The position numbers and the translations under genes were made by a program. A stretch of DNA of 64,000 bases from Gillisella taibaishanensis (GTDB lineage Bacteria; Pseudomonadota; Alphaproteobacteria; Rhizobiales; Rhizobiaceae): positions 124,001 to 188,000 of the forward strand of contig NZ_MKIN01000020.1 of NCBI RefSeq assembly GCF_001938985.1. Reading direction: 5' to 3'. How positions within the stretch are numbered: the stretch's first letter is position 1; each line of letters starts with the position of its first letter. Positions 37,994 to 45,361 of this stretch are shown piece after piece. The notes beneath the pieces are model-generated. The model saw only the letters and a list, made by a program, of their open reading frames with translations. It searched no databases and had not been told where the DNA came from.

Positions 37994-38761
37994 TTGCGTT
38001 ACGCCATTTATTTCACGCCGCCCGCCGATGATCCGCTGACTCTCGTCGCAAGACACTGGCTTGGCCGGGATGCCTTCAATGGTGCGCTGGGCGAGCAGGC
38101 GCCGGTCGAAGGCTTTTCCGCCGAGGAGATCGCTGCACTGACCGCCGATCCGCGCCGCTATGGCTTTCATGCGACGCTGAAGGCGCCGTTTTCCCTGAAG
38201 GAAGGCGCGAGCGAAGCGGACCTGATCGAGGCTTTCGAGCGCTTCTGCGAAACAGTACCCGCGTTTGAGATCCCGAGCGCGGTGGTCGATCAGCTCGGTC
38301 CTTTCTTTGCCCTCGTTCCCGAGCATCGCCATCAGCCCCTGCAGGATTTCGCCGCCTCTGTGGTGGAGGCCTTCGAACCGTTCCGCGCACCCTTGAGCGA
38401 AGCCGATATCGCCAGGCGCAAGCCGGAAAAGCTGAGTGAGGGCCAGCGCGCGATGCTGACAAAATGGGGCTATCCCTATGTGTTCGAGGAATTCCGCTTT
38501 CACATGACCCTGACTGGACCGGTAGGGCCGGAGCAAAGTCCTGCCATGCGCGCCGCTCTCGAAGCCCGCTTTGCCGATTTTAATCGCCGACCGCTACCCG
38601 TTACCGGCCTTGGCCTTTTCATTGAGCCGAACCGTGGCGCTCCTTTTATCGTTCACCGCTGGTTGCCCCTTAAAGTTTGTCAGGGAAAAGTGGGAACCGG
38701 TTTTCCCGAAAAGACAAACGAAAACCAGACAGACGCTCGCAGGCGTGAAGGAAATCTCTGA
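37994..38761 (+). CDS. Phosphonate-operon 2H-phosphoesterase-like protein (DUF1045), C-terminus altered by a repeat
   Basis: This matches the phosphonate metabolism protein family DUF1045/TIGR03223. Two HxT motifs, His59-Ala-Thr61 in FHATLKAPF and His170-Met-Thr172 in FHMTLTGPV, are the hallmark of 2H phosphoesterases that open cyclic phosphates. I start at TTG 37994 because family proteins begin (M)RYAIYFTPP; an upstream ATG at 37970 is possible. From about residue 227 on, the protein is read from a palindromic repeat (KVCQGKVGTGFPEK) and then a short tail, so its natural end has been replaced. The stop still overlaps the phnM ATG (TGATG). With no phnP in the cluster, it may do the PhnP step; that is inference. 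Confidence 0.8.
   Translation: MRYAIYFTPPADDPLTLVARHWLGRDAFNGALGEQAPVEGFSAEEIAALTADPRRYGFHATLKAPFSLKEGASEADLIEAFERFCETVPAFEIPSAVVDQLGPFFALVPEHRHQPLQDFAASVVEAFEPFRAPLSEADIARRKPEKLSEGQRAMLTKWGYPYVFEEFRFHMTLTGPVGPEQSPAMRAALEARFADFNRRPLPVTGLGLFIEPNRGAPFIVHRWLPLKVCQGKVGTGFPEKTNENQTDARRREGNL
38672..38737. repeat. Rhizobial palindromic repeat, copy 4 (variant B, inside a gene)
   Basis: AAAGTTTGTCAGGGAAAAGT leads into GGGAACCGGTTTTCCCGAAA and AGACAAACG. It shares the AAAAGTGGGAACCGGTTTTC centre with copies 1, 2 and 7 but has TTTGTC/GACAAA outer arms, as in copies 5 and 6. It encodes the C-terminus of the DUF1045 protein. Confidence 0.8.
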
Positions 38762-39912
38762 TGTCGAATGAAACTGTCTTCTCGAATGCCACCGTGGTGC
38801 TTGAAAGCGGATTGCTGCTCAAGGGAACCGTCGTGATCCGTGACGGCCTGATCGCCGAAATCTCCGAGGGTGCCAGCAGCGTGGGCGAGGACTTCGGTGG
38901 CGATTACCTTATCCCCGGCCTGGTCGAGCTCCATACCGACCATCTCGAATCCCACTATTCGCCACGCCCCGGCGTGCGCTGGAACAAGACGGCTGCGATC
39001 CAGGCCCATGATGCCCAGGTCGTCACGTCAGGCATTACCACCGTCTTCGATTGTCTGCGCATGGGCTCGGATGAAGATGGCGGCTTTGAAAAGGGCGAAA
39101 TGCGCGACATGGCCGATGCCATCCAGGCCGCCGAGAAGGACGACCGGTTGCGTGCCGAGCATCTCCTGCATCTGCGCTGCGAAGTAGCCTCTGACAATGT
39201 GCTGGATCATTTTTCGGATTTCGAACAGGACCCGCATGTGCGGCTGGTCTCGCTGATGGACCATTCCCCGGGCCAGCGCCAGTTTCAGACCATGGATCAA
39301 TACACGCTCTATTATAAGACCAAGAAGGGTTTGACCGACGAGGCTTTTGCCCGTTTCGTTGCAAAGCGGCTGGAGGCTTCGGCGCAATATTCCGGCGAGC
39401 ATCGTGACACGCTCGCCCGCATCTGCGCCGAGCGCGGCATCACTGTCGCCAGCCATGACGACGCGACGCTGGCTCATGTCGAGGAGGCCAAGGGCCATGG
39501 CGTGCGGCTGGCGGAGTTTCCGACCAGTCTCGAAGCTGCTGATGCCTCGCATCAGGCCGGCATGAGTGTGCTGATGGGCGCGCCGAACGTGGTGCGCGGC
39601 GGCTCCCATTCCGGAAACATCGCCGCCACCGATCTGGCGGAACGCGGCGTGCTCGACGTTCTCTCGTCGGACTATATCCCGCTCAGCCTGTTGCACGCAC
39701 CTTTTGTGCTGGCCCATCGCTACGAGGCGATCAGCCTGCCGCAGGCACTGGCCATGGTCACCTCGACGCCCGCCCGCACCGTTGGTCTCGATGACCGGGG
39801 TCGGATCGCGCCTGCCCTACGTGCCGACCTGGTTCGGGTGCGCTACAGCGAAAACCAGGGCGGCGTGCCTGTCGTGCGCTCGGTCTGGCGCCAGGGCAGA
39901 CGGGTGGCGTAA
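38761..39912 (+). CDS. phnM: Alpha-D-ribose 1-methylphosphonate 5-triphosphate diphosphatase
   Basis: It removes pyrophosphate from ribosylated phosphonate triphosphate, giving the substrate of PhnJ. The 383-residue amidohydrolase-fold protein has metal-ligand motifs ELHTDHLESH, a DCLRMG strand, MDHSPGQRQF, SHDDAT and the late SSDYIP aspartate region. It is coupled to the DUF1045 gene before it and overlaps phnN by one base. Confidence 0.94.
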   Translation: MSNETVFSNATVVLESGLLLKGTVVIRDGLIAEISEGASSVGEDFGGDYLIPGLVELHTDHLESHYSPRPGVRWNKTAAIQAHDAQVVTSGITTVFDCLRMGSDEDGGFEKGEMRDMADAIQAAEKDDRLRAEHLLHLRCEVASDNVLDHFSDFEQDPHVRLVSLMDHSPGQRQFQTMDQYTLYYKTKKGLTDEAFARFVAKRLEASAQYSGEHRDTLARICAERGITVASHDDATLAHVEEAKGHGVRLAEFPTSLEAADASHQAGMSVLMGAPNVVRGGSHSGNIAATDLAERGVLDVLSSDYIPLSLLHAPFVLAHRYEAISLPQALAMVTSTPARTVGLDDRGRIAPALRADLVRVRYSENQGGVPVVRSVWRQGRRVA

Positions 39913-40517
39913 TGGCGCAATCTCCTGCCAAAGCCGACAGCCTTCCGGCTCAAGGCCGAATGGTCGTCGTGGTCGGCCCAAGCGGTGCCGGAAAGGACAG
40001 CCTGATGGCCTATGCCCGGCACCATTTTGCCGGGGTCACCACCGCCGAAAACAGGGCCGTGCATTTCGTGCAGCGCGTGATCACCCGACCCGCCGATGCC
40101 GGCGGTGAGGACCACCTTCCCGCCACACCGACCCAATTCGACGATATGAGGGCCGCCGGCCGCTTTGCCATCGATTGGGATGCCCATGGTCTGAGCTACG
40201 GCATTCCGGAAGAGGTGCATAGCTGGCTATCGGATGGTGGAGTGGTGATTGCCAACGGCTCACGCTCGGTCCTGCCGCAGTTCCGCGAGGTGTTTCCGCA
40301 GCTGACGGTGGTCAATATCACCGCGCGCCCTGAGGTTCTGGCCGATCGGCTGGAAGCGCGGGGGCGGGAGAGCCGCGAAGATATCCTGCAGCGGTTGCAG
40401 CGCGGCTCGCCCGATATCAGCGGTGACTATCCCGTTGTTACCATCGACAATTCGGGCGCGCTCGATGAGGCCGGACGGCATTTTGTCGGCGCGATTGAAG
40501 CCCTGCTGAAGGCGTGA
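39912..40517 (+). CDS. phnN: Ribose 1,5-bisphosphate phosphokinase
   Basis: It phosphorylates ribose 1,5-bisphosphate to PRPP, ending the C-P lyase pathway. The 201-residue protein is guanylate-kinase-like with P-loop GPSGAGKDS, the RVITRPADAGGEDH segment and a LID region rich in arginine (EARGRESREDILQRLQR). It is the last gene of the phn cluster. Confidence 0.93.
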   Translation: MAQSPAKADSLPAQGRMVVVVGPSGAGKDSLMAYARHHFAGVTTAENRAVHFVQRVITRPADAGGEDHLPATPTQFDDMRAAGRFAIDWDAHGLSYGIPEEVHSWLSDGGVVIANGSRSVLPQFREVFPQLTVVNITARPEVLADRLEARGRESREDILQRLQRGSPDISGDYPVVTIDNSGALDEAGRHFVGAIEALLKA

Positions 40518-40723
40518 TAGATCCCTTATCCGCGTTACTGGCGAATAAAAGCGTGATGGGAAGGATGGCGTGGCCAGCAGTTTTGTGGCGCTCTTGATCC
40601 CACTGCACACTTGAAGATGGAGCACCATCGGGAAGCGCGGCGCTTGTGTTTTCATGAGCAAGCGATCAGCGGATGTCCGCGGCCGTACGCCTGGGCAATT
40701 TCCTCTTTTGATGGAGATGCCGT

Positions 40724-41353
40724 ATGACGATGCTTGCAACTTTATTTGCCATAGCCACCGCCCTTCTGGTCGGCGCAGCAAGCCCTGGGCCGAGCTTTCT
40801 TCTCGTCAGCCATCTAGCCATGACCCGATCCAGGAAGGCCGGCCTGATGGCGGCGCTGGGCATGGGCACAGGCGGACTGGTGTTTGCGCTGCTGGCGCTT
40901 GCCGGATTGGCGACCTTGATCACCCAATTCGGTTGGTTGCACCGGCTGTTGCAGATCGCTGGTGGCCTTTATCTCGTCTCCATGGCGTGGAGGCTGTGGC
41001 GCGGTGCTTCACAACCAATCGAGCAGCAGATGCAAGGTGAAATGCCCGCGTCTCTGGCCCGGACCTATGGCACCGCCTGCCTGACGCAGATCAGCAATCC
41101 CAAAACCGCTATTGTTTATGCCAGCATTTTCGCGGCCCTGCTGCCGTTCCGGCCAGATCAGATGCTCGTTCTGCTGTTACCGGGCGTGGTTTTTCTGGTG
41201 GAGGCGGGATGGTATGCGCTGGTCGCGCTGGTGTTCTCGGCGCCGATGCCCCGCCGTGCCTATCTGGCAGCCAGGAAGCCGCTGGATCGTCTGGCGGCCC
41301 TGGTGCTCGCAGGTCTCGGACTGCGGCTGGTCATCGAGGGCGTGAGAACCTGA
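40724..41353 (+). CDS. LysE-family amino acid exporter
   Basis: A 209-residue inner-membrane protein with about six hydrophobic segments and the N-terminal LVGAASPGPSFLLVS motif characteristic of LysE/RhtB transporters. The substrate is unknown. The ATG at 40724 has GGAG 6 bases upstream. The 206 bases before it show no recognisable element, and a palindromic repeat follows 10 bases after its stop. Confidence 0.88.
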   Translation: MTMLATLFAIATALLVGAASPGPSFLLVSHLAMTRSRKAGLMAALGMGTGGLVFALLALAGLATLITQFGWLHRLLQIAGGLYLVSMAWRLWRGASQPIEQQMQGEMPASLARTYGTACLTQISNPKTAIVYASIFAALLPFRPDQMLVLLLPGVVFLVEAGWYALVALVFSAPMPRRAYLAARKPLDRLAALVLAGLGLRLVIEGVRT

Positions 41354-41363
41354 TCTGCATTTT

Positions 41364-41464
41364 GAGTCTGTCAGGTTCAGATCGAACCAGACAGACACTC
41401 TTTTCTCTGTTTTCGGTTGTCATTTCGGGAAAACCGGGTTCCACTTTTCCCTGACAAACTCTAG
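41364..41464. repeat. Rhizobial palindromic repeat, copy 5 (variant B, two-module)
   Basis: The first module is a hairpin, GAGTCTGTCAGGTTC and GAACCAGACAGAC (41364-41400). The second is TTTCGGGAAAACCGGGTTCC followed by ACTTTTCCCTGACAAACTCT. Both modules recur in the same order at 51989-52092. The CTAG at its right end supplies the stop codon of the TPR gene on the minus strand. Confidence 0.85.
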
Positions 41465-42348
41465 CGAAGCGGGGTCTTTGCCGCGCTGTTGGTGGCACCC
41501 GTATCCTTTGCCGCCAGCTGCTTCCAGGTGTTCTGCTGGTTCATCATCGTGCGGAGATAGGCGAGATTGGCCTGAGCCTGGTCGGGCGAAAGCTCGGCCC
41601 GGGCGATCCGGTCTGCTTCGTCGAAGCGTCCTTGCAGGCCGACGACAAGAGCAAGGTTTTGGCGGATGCGGCTATCTGCGCCGGGCTGCTGGGCTGCGGT
41701 GCGAAGATAGGTTTCCGCCGTCTTCAGGTCGCCGCCGAGCAGGTAGGACATGCCCATATTCGACAGGACTGAGGGCTCGTTCGGCTGGATCTGTAGGGCC
41801 TGCTGATAGGCGGCGCGGGCTTCCTGGGTGCGACCGAGTTGGTCGAGGACGGCGCCCTGGGCCGAATAGAGCCGCCAATCGGGCCGATCTGGCGTCTGGG
41901 CACGGGTAATGGTGGTCAGCGCCTGTTCCAACTGGCCAGCTGCTGCTTGCGCTTTGCCGTAGGCCGCAAGCACTGTGCGGTCGGACGGATTGGCAATAAC
42001 AACTTGCTGCATGACGGACAGCGCCTGCGGCGCCCGGCCGCTCATCTGCAGCAGATTGGCATAGGCAATGCCGATCTGGGCGTTCTTGCGGTTCTTTTCA
42101 TAGGCTCGGCCCATGGTATCCGTGGCCACGGCAATTTCACCAGGCGTCATCTGCTCGACCGGCTTGGTCATGGCAGGGATAGAGCCGGTCGACATGTTGT
42201 CGGTCTTGGAGCCGTTCTGCGATGTGGTTGCGCAGCCGCAAAGGGTCAGCGCCAAGACAAGCGCCGTCAGAGCCGGACGACCAAGCCCTTTGCGGACCTG
42301 CCCTTGAACCTGCTCTGGAACCTGAACGCATGAACGCCACATGGCCAT
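41461..42348 (-). CDS. TPR-repeat lipoprotein (TadD-like)
   Basis: The 295-residue protein has an N-terminal hydrophobic stretch ending in a lipobox-like LTLCGC, so it is probably a lipoprotein, followed by tandem TPR units from about residue 85 to 250 (AYANLLQMSGRAPQALSVM, YSAQGAVLDQLGRTQEARAAYQQALQI, LSNMGMSYLLGGDLKTAETYL). TadD proteins assist pilus assembly, but no tad genes lie nearby. The ATG at 42348 has GGGGG 5 bases upstream; a TTG at 42360 is the alternative. The stop lies in a palindromic repeat. Confidence 0.82.
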   Translation of the reverse strand: MAMWRSCVQVPEQVQGQVRKGLGRPALTALVLALTLCGCATTSQNGSKTDNMSTGSIPAMTKPVEQMTPGEIAVATDTMGRAYEKNRKNAQIGIAYANLLQMSGRAPQALSVMQQVVIANPSDRTVLAAYGKAQAAAGQLEQALTTITRAQTPDRPDWRLYSAQGAVLDQLGRTQEARAAYQQALQIQPNEPSVLSNMGMSYLLGGDLKTAETYLRTAAQQPGADSRIRQNLALVVGLQGRFDEADRIARAELSPDQAQANLAYLRTMMNQQNTWKQLAAKDTGATNSAAKTPLR

Positions 42349-42590
42349 GTATACCCCCAAAAGCCTATGGTTACGGGGCGAATGATTCGTTCTCTTCCTC
42401 GCAACTCTGGCAAAAGCAATAATCTGTTAACCCTAATGGATTGTTAATTTCCGCTGTGTGAAGGTCTTTGGGCGGGAGGCGCCGACTGGCTGGTCATCCA
42501 GCAAAATCAGCAGGATCAAAAGAACCGGTTCTAAAGGATTTTGCTGTAAATTCTCGCTCCGAGAAGACGTGGAACCGCTAAAGGGCAATC

Positions 42591-43979
42591 ATGGCACCCT
42601 ATCAATATATCGAAAGACCCACCCCATTCCTGACCAAGGGCGGAAAATCCCTGCCGATCTTCGCGGTGACGCCGGCTCATATCGAAACGGGCGCCATCGA
42701 CCCCGTCGCGCTGGATTGGGCGAAAAAGGCCGGATACAAGGCTGACGTGGGGTCGCTGCTGCTGATTCCGACCAGCGATGGCCAGTTGGGCGGAGCCCTG
42801 TTCGGGCTTGGCACGTCACCCGGCGAAAATCCCTTCCTGACCGGCAAACTGGCGCGTTCACTGCCCGGCGGCGATTGGCACATCGAAACCGCGCCCTTGA
42901 CCGCTAACCGCCTGGTTATGGGCTATGGTCTCGGCAGCTACCGGTTCGAGCGCTACAAAGCCGACAAGTCGGATCATCCGAAACTGCTGATGCCGCAGGA
43001 TGCTGACGCTGGTGACATCGCCCGCCAACTCGCCGGCGTTTTCCTGGCGCGCGACCTGATCAACACGCCGACCAACGACATGGGACCGGCGGACTTGGAA
43101 AAGGCCTTCCGCGATCTTGCCAGTCACTACAAGGCAGAGGTCAGCGTCGTCGTGGGCGATGAACTACTGCACCGCAATTTTCCGCTGGTACACACTGTCG
43201 GCCGGGCCAGTGCCCAGGCGCCGCGGCTGTTGGAGATGCGCTGGGGCAAGAAGGGCCATAAGAAGGTCACTTTGGTTGGCAAGGGCGTCTGCTTCGATAC
43301 CGGCGGTCTCGACATCAAGCCTTCCTCCTCCATGTTGCTGATGAAGAAGGACATGGGCGGTGCCGCGAATGTGCTCGGCCTGGCGCTGATGATCATGGAT
43401 GCCAAGTTGAAGGTCGATCTGCGCGTCATCGTGCCGGCCGTTGAAAACTCGATTTCCGCCAACGCCTTCCGCCCAGGCGATGTCTATACCAGCCGTCAGG
43501 GCCTGACGGTGCAGATCGACAATACCGATGCGGAAGGCCGGCTGATTCTCGCGGATGCCCTGACCTACGCCGATGAGGAGGAGCCCGATCTGCTGATCGA
43601 CATGGCGACGCTGACGGGCGCTGCGCGGGTGGCACTCGGCCCGGATGTCCCGGCCTTCTTCAGCAATGACGATGGTCTGGCCTATGATCTGGCCGATGCA
43701 AGCCTGGAGACAGACGATCCCTTCTGGCGCCTGCCGCTGTTTCCCGGCTACGAGAAACTGGTCCGCTCGCAGATCGCTGATCTCACCAATGCGCCGGCCG
43801 GCGGCATGGCGGGCGCTATCACGGCAGCGCTGTTCCTCAAGCGCTTCGTCACCCGCACGGCAAGCTGGGCGCATTTCGACATCTTCGGCTGGGCCTCGCA
43901 GGACCGGCCTCATAGTCCTGTTGGCGGTGAAGCCCAGGCGATCCGGGCACTCTACCGCTATATCGGTTCGCTGAAATAA
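42591..43979 (+). CDS. M17 leucyl aminopeptidase family protein
   Basis: A cytosolic metallo-aminopeptidase, 462 residues. The catalytic half shows GKGVCFDTGGLDIKPSSSMLLMKKDMGGAA (metal ligands Lys, Asp and the DMGGAA segment) and NTDAEGRLILADAL, the M17 signature. The N-terminal domain is shorter than in E. coli PepA. It is followed by a terminator and then a regulator/NlpC pair. Confidence 0.93.
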   Translation: MAPYQYIERPTPFLTKGGKSLPIFAVTPAHIETGAIDPVALDWAKKAGYKADVGSLLLIPTSDGQLGGALFGLGTSPGENPFLTGKLARSLPGGDWHIETAPLTANRLVMGYGLGSYRFERYKADKSDHPKLLMPQDADAGDIARQLAGVFLARDLINTPTNDMGPADLEKAFRDLASHYKAEVSVVVGDELLHRNFPLVHTVGRASAQAPRLLEMRWGKKGHKKVTLVGKGVCFDTGGLDIKPSSSMLLMKKDMGGAANVLGLALMIMDAKLKVDLRVIVPAVENSISANAFRPGDVYTSRQGLTVQIDNTDAEGRLILADALTYADEEEPDLLIDMATLTGAARVALGPDVPAFFSNDDGLAYDLADASLETDDPFWRLPLFPGYEKLVRSQIADLTNAPAGGMAGAITAALFLKRFVTRTASWAHFDIFGWASQDRPHSPVGGEAQAIRALYRYIGSLK

Positions 43980-44013
43980 GTCGATTTGTGACCGTTCCAA
44001 TTTGAATGAAAAC

Positions 44014-44045
44014 ACCCGGGCCTGCTTGCAGCGCCCGGGTTTTTT
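44014..44045 (+). terminator. Intrinsic terminator after the M17 peptidase
   Basis: ACCCGGGC and GCCCGGGT form a perfect 8-bp stem with an 11-base loop, followed by TTTTT. It lies 34 bases past the stop. Confidence 0.85.
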
Positions 44046-44086
44046 GTGTGATATGGAACGGAAGCGAAACGAGAGCGGAGCCGGCA

Positions 44087-44437
44087 ATGAGCCTTGACCT
44101 GACGGCGACGGCGGCCCTGGGCCTGTGGCATCATGTGACGCTGCGCCAGGTGCAGGGCGATGGTCGCGATCTGACGCTGCGCCAGTTGTCGATTCTCTTG
44201 CATATATATCTCGTGCCGCCGCCGCACACGGTGCGGGGCCTTGCCGCGACGCTCAAGGTGACGAAGCCGGTCATCACCCGCGCGCTCAACACAATGGGCG
44301 AGATGGGCCTGGTGGACCGGGTGCGCGACGACATGGACAAGCGCAACGTCATCATCAAGCGAACGGTCGGCGGCGCGCTCTATCTGGAAAAACTGGGCGA
44401 CCTGATCATCGATCAGGCGCGAACCGTAAGGACGTGA
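44087..44437 (+). CDS. Small MarR-like winged-helix regulator
   Basis: The 116-residue protein is almost entirely one winged helix: LRQLSILLHIYLVPPPHTVRGLAATLKVTKPVITRALNTMGEMGLVDRV, then a DDMDKRNVIIKRT wing. It lacks the long dimerisation helices of full MarR proteins. GGAG lies 8 bases before the ATG at 44087. It is 2 bases before the NlpC/P60 gene, so the two are coupled. Confidence 0.82.
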   Translation: MSLDLTATAALGLWHHVTLRQVQGDGRDLTLRQLSILLHIYLVPPPHTVRGLAATLKVTKPVITRALNTMGEMGLVDRVRDDMDKRNVIIKRTVGGALYLEKLGDLIIDQARTVRT

Positions 44438-44439
44438 CG

Positions 44440-45312
44440 ATGGCGCCGGATCACAAGCTTGACCGCAGGCTGAACGCCTATAGACCCGATCTGGCCGATG
44501 CGGCTCTCGCCAGCCTTGTTGAGGCTGAGCGCTTCGTCGAGGGCATTCCTGCGCGCGTTACGGTGCCGGTCGCAGCCTTGCGTCCGCGTCCCGACCTTGC
44601 CAGCGGCATCGATACGGAATTGCTTCTGGGCGAGGAGGTCAAAGTCTTCGATCGTGCCGACGGCTGGGCCTGGGTCAAGGCTGTGTCCGATGGCTATGTC
44701 GGCTATCTCCCGGAGACTGCGCTCGGCCCTATCGAAGCGCCTCCGACCCATTGGGTGACGGTGCCACGCAGCTTTCTCTATACTGGCCCGGATCTGCGCT
44801 TTCCCAACCAGCTGGCGATCTCCATGGGCAGTCGCCTGACGGTGACGGGCGAAGCCGAAACCCGCGGCACGCGCTATTTTCTGCTGGATGACGGTCGTGC
44901 CGTGATCGCCGATCATTGCCGCTCCATCGGCACCCCTGCCGGCGTGGATTACGTCGCCGTTGCCGCCCGATTCCTGGAAACGCCCTATCTCTGGGGCGGT
45001 CGCAGCGGTCACGGCATCGACTGCTCCGGCCTCGTGCAGCTTTCCATGCTGATGTGCGGACTTCAGGCGCCGCGCGACAGCGACATGCAGGCCGCAGGTC
45101 TCGGTAACCCCATCGATAGAAGCGATCTTCGTCGCGGCGACCTGATCTTCTGGAAAGGCCATGCCGGTATCATGGAAGACGAACGCACGCTACTGCACGC
45201 CAACGGCCACACGATGAGCGTGGCCCGCGAAGATGTGGATGCGGCCATTGCCCGGATCGGCTGGCTCTACGAGCAGCCGACCGGCTATCGCCGGCCGGAG
45301 CGGATTGCTTAA
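44440..45312 (+). CDS. NlpC/P60-family peptidoglycan hydrolase with SH3 domain
   Basis: A 290-residue cysteine peptidase. An N-terminal bacterial SH3 region (about 45-160, LLLGEEVKVFDRADGWAWVKA) precedes the NlpC/P60 domain with catalytic cysteine in GIDCSGLVQLS, histidine in GHAGIMED and a following polar residue in HANGHT. No signal peptide is obvious, as in several rhizobial relatives, so location is uncertain. The partner regulator is directly upstream. Confidence 0.9.
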   Translation: MAPDHKLDRRLNAYRPDLADAALASLVEAERFVEGIPARVTVPVAALRPRPDLASGIDTELLLGEEVKVFDRADGWAWVKAVSDGYVGYLPETALGPIEAPPTHWVTVPRSFLYTGPDLRFPNQLAISMGSRLTVTGEAETRGTRYFLLDDGRAVIADHCRSIGTPAGVDYVAVAARFLETPYLWGGRSGHGIDCSGLVQLSMLMCGLQAPRDSDMQAAGLGNPIDRSDLRRGDLIFWKGHAGIMEDERTLLHANGHTMSVAREDVDAAIARIGWLYEQPTGYRRPERIA

Positions 45313-45335
45313 AAGCTAGCAACCGTAACTAGCTA

Positions 45336-45361
45336 GACGAGGCGCATTAATGCGCCTCGTC
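45336..45361. terminator. 26-base perfect palindrome between converging genes
   Basis: GACGAGGCGCATT and its exact complement AATGCGCCTCGTC sit between the NlpC/P60 gene and polA. The last codons and stop of polA are inside it. It probably serves as a shared hairpin for both converging transcripts, though neither side has a long T-run. Confidence 0.65.
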
